From: Aquificota bacterium
GTDB taxonomy: Bacteria; Aquificota; Aquificia; Desulfurobacteriales; DQVG01
Reading direction: 5' to 3'
Assembly (NCBI GenBank): GCA_027002265.1
Contig: JAMOTM010000033.1
Location: 1-38,189, forward strand
DNA: 38,189 nt
Shown one piece after another: positions 35,327-38,189 of the stretch (within the stretch, counting starts at the first letter, position 1; every line of letters begins with the position of its first letter). The notes beneath the pieces were generated by a model, which was not told the DNA's origin, did not search any database, and worked only from the letters and a program-made list of their open reading frames with translations. The position numbers and the translations under genes are program-made.

Positions 35327-36235
35327 TTAAATTAAACCTTCTTTTTTTAACCAAAGTTTTATAGTTCTTTTAGGGATATTTGTAGATTTACTTATTAAAT
35401 CTATATCTATACCTGTTTTATACATATTTATTACCAAAGTTTTTATTTTCTCCTTTACTTTTTTTTCGGCAAGTTTTTTAGCTTTTTCCTCGGCGAGTTT
35501 TTTGGCTTTTTCCTCGGCAAGTTTTTTGGCTTTTTCTTCGGCAAGTTTTTCAGCAAGCCGTTTAGCAGCCTCTTCAGCCCATCTTCTTATATAGGATATT
35601 TCTAAAGGGTCTATGGCAAGTGGCATTTTGATTCCTCCAAATTTTTCAAAATATTTTCTTGTTTCTTTTCTTAAATTAGATAAAAAAAGTAAAGCCTCAA
35701 TATATCTAATTCTTTTGGTTGGTGATAAGGATTTTAATTTATTTATTATTTTTTCCAAGATTTCTTTTTTGTTTTCTATTTTACATAAAATGGCAATTAT
35801 CCAATCTTCTATATTCTCACTTTTTAAAAGCTCTTTTCCATCTATATCTTTTAAAGCTACTATCTTGTAGTTATAATCTATACCTTCCGCTTTCAAAACA
35901 TTTTTCATTTTCTTTAAATCCCTTTCTCCAAGATAAATAACAACCTGAACAGGAATTTTTTTGAAAGTAGAATATATCAAAGATAAGTATATAAGCATTC
36001 TATCCAACATAAATTCATCTTGAGTTTGGAATTCTATATGATAAATGGCATTTTTGTACTCAAATAAAATGTCAGGTCTTTTTTCAATAAATTTTGGTAA
36101 GTTAATACTTAAGGATTTTTCTTTTAAAAATTTTTCATCTATATCAATGTTCAATATAAGCTTAATAAGTCTTCTTAGAAAAGGGAAAAGTTCCTTTGTA
36201 AGAATATCATATTTTTTCTCTTTTTTTGTTTTCAA
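35327..36235 (-). CDS. Rpn-family (YhgA-like) PD-(D/E)XK nuclease between secY and adk
   Basis: 302 residues, related to recombination-promoting nuclease/putative transposase proteins (PDDEXK_2/YhgA-like). Core nuclease motif: RPDIL with D55, then HIEFQTQ with E68 and Q70, and a following Arg/Tyr helix (DRMLIYLSLIY). A Lys/Glu/Ala-rich linker built of 8-residue repeats (EEKAKKLA) separates the nuclease from a C-terminal helix-turn-helix-like segment (DLISKSTNIPKRTIKLWL). TTG start with GGAG 8 nt upstream, 15 nt after the secY stop, so it is read within the operon. This position is foreign to the conserved secY-adk order and suggests insertion. No terminal inverted repeats were seen. Confidence 0.82.
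   Translation of the reverse strand: MKTKKEKKYDILTKELFPFLRRLIKLILNIDIDEKFLKEKSLSINLPKFIEKRPDILFEYKNAIYHIEFQTQDEFMLDRMLIYLSLIYSTFKKIPVQVVIYLGERDLKKMKNVLKAEGIDYNYKIVALKDIDGKELLKSENIEDWIIAILCKIENKKEILEKIINKLKSLSPTKRIRYIEALLFLSNLRKETRKYFEKFGGIKMPLAIDPLEISYIRRWAEEAAKRLAEKLAEEKAKKLAEEKAKKLAEEKAKKLAEKKVKEKIKTLVINMYKTGIDIDLISKSTNIPKRTIKLWLKKEGLI
35467..35550. repeat. 24-bp tandem repeat in the Rpn linker
   Basis: Three near-identical 24-bp units (CGGCAAGTTTTTTAGCTTTT type; 35467-35490, 35491-35514, 35515-35538) and a partial fourth. In frame they encode repeated EEKAKKLA, a helical linker. Likely to vary in copy number between strains. Confidence 0.9.
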
Positions 36236-36250
36236 GATTTTACTCCAAAC

Positions 36251-37585
36251 TTATATTCCCAGCTTTTTTAGTTTATGAATAAGTTTTGGCTTTTTCAAAA
36301 ATCCATCATAAGAAAATTCTAAAGCTGCCGCTTCAAGTCTTCTGAGTATATCAAGTCCTACCCCAACTACGATTAAAACTGCAGTTCCTCCTACATAGAA
36401 AGGAATTCCAAGTTTATAGGTAACAAGCAAGGGAACGATAGCTATAATAGTTAAAAATACAGCCCCTATAAAGGTAAGTTTATTAACAATTCTTGCCAAA
36501 TATTTTTCAGTTTCTTTTCCAGCTCTCACTCCGGGGATATACATTCCCATTTTGTTTAAATTTTCTGCAAGTTCTTTAGGGTTAAAAATAACTGCGGTGT
36601 AATAATATGTAAAAATAAAGATTAAGGCAGCATAAATTATATAATACCAAGGATTTTGTGGAGACAAAATTTCAGAAATTTTAACAGCCCAGGGTTTTTG
36701 AATAAATTTAGCAATAGTAGCAGGAAACATTAAAATGGAAGCTGCAAAAATAATAGGTATAACATTTGCAGGATTGAGTTTTAAAGGAAGATAGCTTCTA
36801 TTTGATGATACTATTAAGGTTTTGGAAACAAATCTTTTAGTTTGACGAATCGGAACTTTATACTCTGCAAGTTCAACTGTAATAACAGAAATTATCATGA
36901 AAGCTACAACTAAAGCTAGAATTATAAATTTATTAACTTCCATTTGACCAGTTTTAAGATAGGTGATTAAATTAATTATTGCTCCAGGCAAAGATGCTAA
37001 AATTCCAGCCATAATAATTAAAGATACTCCGTTTCCTATTCCTTTGGAAGTTATTTTTTCTCCAAGCCAAAGTAGAAACATAGTTCCTGCAGTTAAAGTA
37101 ACTACAGTCGTAATAATAAATCCAAATCCAGGTTCTGGAACTATAGGTATTCCGGAAGGTGCATGCATTTTCTCAAGTCCAATTGCAATTCCAGCAGATT
37201 GAATGATAGCTATAAGTAAAGTTAAATATCTTGTATATTGCATTATTTTTCTTCTACCATATTCTCCCTCTTCTTTAGCAAGTTTTTCTAAAGATGGAAA
37301 ACTGGCAGTTAGAAGTTGCATAATAATAGAAGCAGAAATAAAAGGCATAACTCCAAGTGCAAAAACCGTAAGTCTCGACAAAGCCCCTCCGGAAAACATA
37401 TTTACAAAACTTAAAATAGTTCCAGATGCGCTTTTAAAAAATTCTGCTAACGCAGTAGTATCTATTCCAGGAGTAGGAATATGTGCTCCAATTCTATATA
37501 TAAGTAAAATAAAAAAAGTAACTAAAATTTTCTTTCTTAATTCTTCTATACGAGGTATTTTTTTTATTATTTCTATAATATTCAA
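36251..37585 (-). CDS. secY: Protein translocase subunit SecY
   Basis: Channel of the Sec translocon. 444 residues with ten predicted membrane helices; typical stretches are YRIGAHIPTPGIDTTALAEF, the plug region GGALSRLTVFALGVMPFISASIIMQLL, and KLGIPFYVGGTAVLIVVGVGLD near the end. TTG start with GGGGGA just upstream. Normally preceded by rplO; here it starts its own transcript facing a Uma2-family gene. Confidence 0.98.
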   Translation of the reverse strand: MNIIEIIKKIPRIEELRKKILVTFFILLIYRIGAHIPTPGIDTTALAEFFKSASGTILSFVNMFSGGALSRLTVFALGVMPFISASIIMQLLTASFPSLEKLAKEEGEYGRRKIMQYTRYLTLLIAIIQSAGIAIGLEKMHAPSGIPIVPEPGFGFIITTVVTLTAGTMFLLWLGEKITSKGIGNGVSLIIMAGILASLPGAIINLITYLKTGQMEVNKFIILALVVAFMIISVITVELAEYKVPIRQTKRFVSKTLIVSSNRSYLPLKLNPANVIPIIFAASILMFPATIAKFIQKPWAVKISEILSPQNPWYYIIYAALIFIFTYYYTAVIFNPKELAENLNKMGMYIPGVRAGKETEKYLARIVNKLTFIGAVFLTIIAIVPLLVTYKLGIPFYVGGTAVLIVVGVGLDILRRLEAAALEFSYDGFLKKPKLIHKLKKLGI

Positions 37586-37591
37586 AGTTTT

Positions 37592-37613
37592 CCCCCTGAA
37601 AATTATTTTGGGG
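37592..37613 (-). promoter_or_regulatory. Possible hairpin over the secY Shine-Dalgarno
   Basis: The mRNA can pair CCCC (37613-37610) and AAAA (37609-37606) with TTTT and GGGG (37602-37593), with a CA bulge, burying the GGGGG Shine-Dalgarno. It requires a transcript starting upstream of 37613, while the best -10 predicts a start near 37610, so this is doubtful. Confidence 0.25.
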
Positions 37614-37616
37614 TTA

Positions 37617-37625
37617 ATTGTATCA
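37617..37625 (-). promoter_or_regulatory. secY promoter, extended -10 (TGATACAAT)
   Basis: Minus-strand TGn-TACAAT 32 nt before the secY start. A TTGAAA at 37643-37648 is 20 nt away, longer than the ideal spacer. Rest of the 144-nt gap (37586-37729) shows a plus-strand TATAAT at 37659-37664, a possible -10 for the Uma2 gene, but no clear -35. Confidence 0.45.
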
Positions 37626-37729
37626 CAAGCTTTTTATTCGACTTTCAAAATTTTAATTTATAATTTTTAATATAGAAGGAAGTTTTTTCTTAATATTAAA
37701 AAATAAAATAAAAGGGAAAAGAATAAAAA

Positions 37730-38189
37730 ATGAGCTTAGCTGAAAAATTTAAAGAATACTATACATATAAAGACTATAAAACTTGGAAAGGAGATTGGGA
37801 GCTTATAGAAGGTATTCCATTTGCTATGTCTCCTTCTCCGAGTGTTAAACATCAATTGATTCTTTCTAAACTTATTTACTTATTAAATAAGGAATTTAAA
37901 AAAAACAAATGTAAAAAATGTTTTGTATTACCTGAAACCGATTGGGTTATAAGTTTTGATACTGTAGTTAGGCCTGATATATCTATTGTTTGCCATTTAG
38001 AAAATTTTGAGGATTACATAAATAGAACTCCCGAAGTTATTTTTGAAATCGTATCTCCTTCTTCGTATAAAAGGGATGAAAGATTAAAATTTGAGCTTTA
38101 TAAAAAAGAAGGAGTTAAGTTCTATATCTTGGTTTATCCAGATTTAAAACTAATTAAAGCATACAAATTTGAAAATGGAAATGTTATAT
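37730..38189 (+). CDS. Uma2-family (DUF820) endonuclease-like protein, partial
   Basis: Open to the right edge: 153 codons from the ATG, no stop. Uma2-family pattern: WELIEGIPFAMSPSPSVKHQ, then VVRPDISIV with D83 in the PD motif, EVIFEIVSPSSYKRDERLK with E106 and the SPS motif, and LYKKEGVKFYILVYP. These match the PD-(D/E)XK fold of Uma2 proteins, whose biological role is poorly known; many occur in multicopy families. A pair of Cys (C61, C64) is an extra feature. Divergent from secY. AAGGGA precedes the ATG. Confidence 0.88.
   Translation, partial: MSLAEKFKEYYTYKDYKTWKGDWELIEGIPFAMSPSPSVKHQLILSKLIYLLNKEFKKNKCKKCFVLPETDWVISFDTVVRPDISIVCHLENFEDYINRTPEVIFEIVSPSSYKRDERLKFELYKKEGVKFYILVYPDLKLIKAYKFENGNVI

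Noticed and set aside
35467-35550. Tandem repeats as a CRISPR-like array
   Set aside because: Units are contiguous without spacers and encode an in-frame helical linker.
35299-36250. Insertion sequence around the Rpn gene
   Set aside because: No inverted terminal repeats or target duplication could be seen, and the gene has operon-style spacing.
37203-37670. 155-codon open frame opposite secY
   Set aside because: It is antisense to secY for nearly its whole length, with no Shine-Dalgarno and no recognisable domain; secY explains the coding signal.

Overview
The window is very A+T-rich (about 70% by eye) and densely coded. Its only tRNA is about 68% G+C, and the proteins are rich in Lys, Glu and Ile. 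A G+C-rich tRNA in an A+T-rich genome is a thermophile signature. A BamD-like lipoprotein, a small beta-barrel-like protein ending in Phe, a pilus retraction ATPase and a MacA-type adaptor point to a Gram-negative cell with an outer membrane. The short endonuclease-type MutL, the DHH-CBS-tRNA nucleotidyltransferase fusion, ThyX and a c7-type cytochrome fit a deep-branching thermophile such as Aquificota or Thermodesulfobacteriota. This placement is inference; no 16S gene is present.

Region 1 (37-16523, all minus strand) is one long run read from thyX downwards: thyX, rlmB, a MacA-like adaptor, an ABC ATPase, argH, the transketolase N-terminal half, a ZnuA-like metal-binding protein without a signal peptide, a diiron (ODP)-GGDEF protein, the DHH-CBS-CCA enzyme, dapF, pilT, rlmI-like, a tRNA-Val, a RecB-like Fe-S nuclease and mutL. 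Gaps are short and several genes overlap.

Region 2 (16524-23839, plus strand) starts at a divergent promoter. It holds a large Asn/Lys-rich protein with a FliK-like C-terminus, a secreted TPR protein and a degenerate-GGDEF/EAL protein, all overlapping, followed by uvrC and a strong hairpin shared with fusA.

Region 3 (23846-37585, minus strand) is mostly translation machinery. The lower part is rpsL-rpsG-fusA, without tuf. Above it lie a beta-barrel candidate, trpG/pabA, a bamD-like gene, pyrC and a triheme cytochrome c. The upper part is the 3' half of the spc operon plus the alpha operon: secY, an Rpn-family nuclease, adk, map, infA, rpmJ, rpsM, rpsK, rpsD, rpoA, rplQ. The Rpn gene between secY and adk is foreign to this conserved order. 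secY is not preceded by rplO; a divergent Uma2-family gene runs off the right edge of the window.

Two c-di-GMP proteins occur here: a putative synthase joined to an oxygen/NO-type diiron domain, and a putative phosphodiesterase with a dead GGDEF site. With PilT and the FliK-like/TPR pair they suggest control of surface motility or attachment. Points most worth a second look are the Rpn insertion, the FliK-like/TPR/EAL module, the ODP-GGDEF with its signal-less ZnuA-like neighbour, a terminator/Shine-Dalgarno overlap before the cytochrome gene, and C33 in the tRNA-Val anticodon loop.
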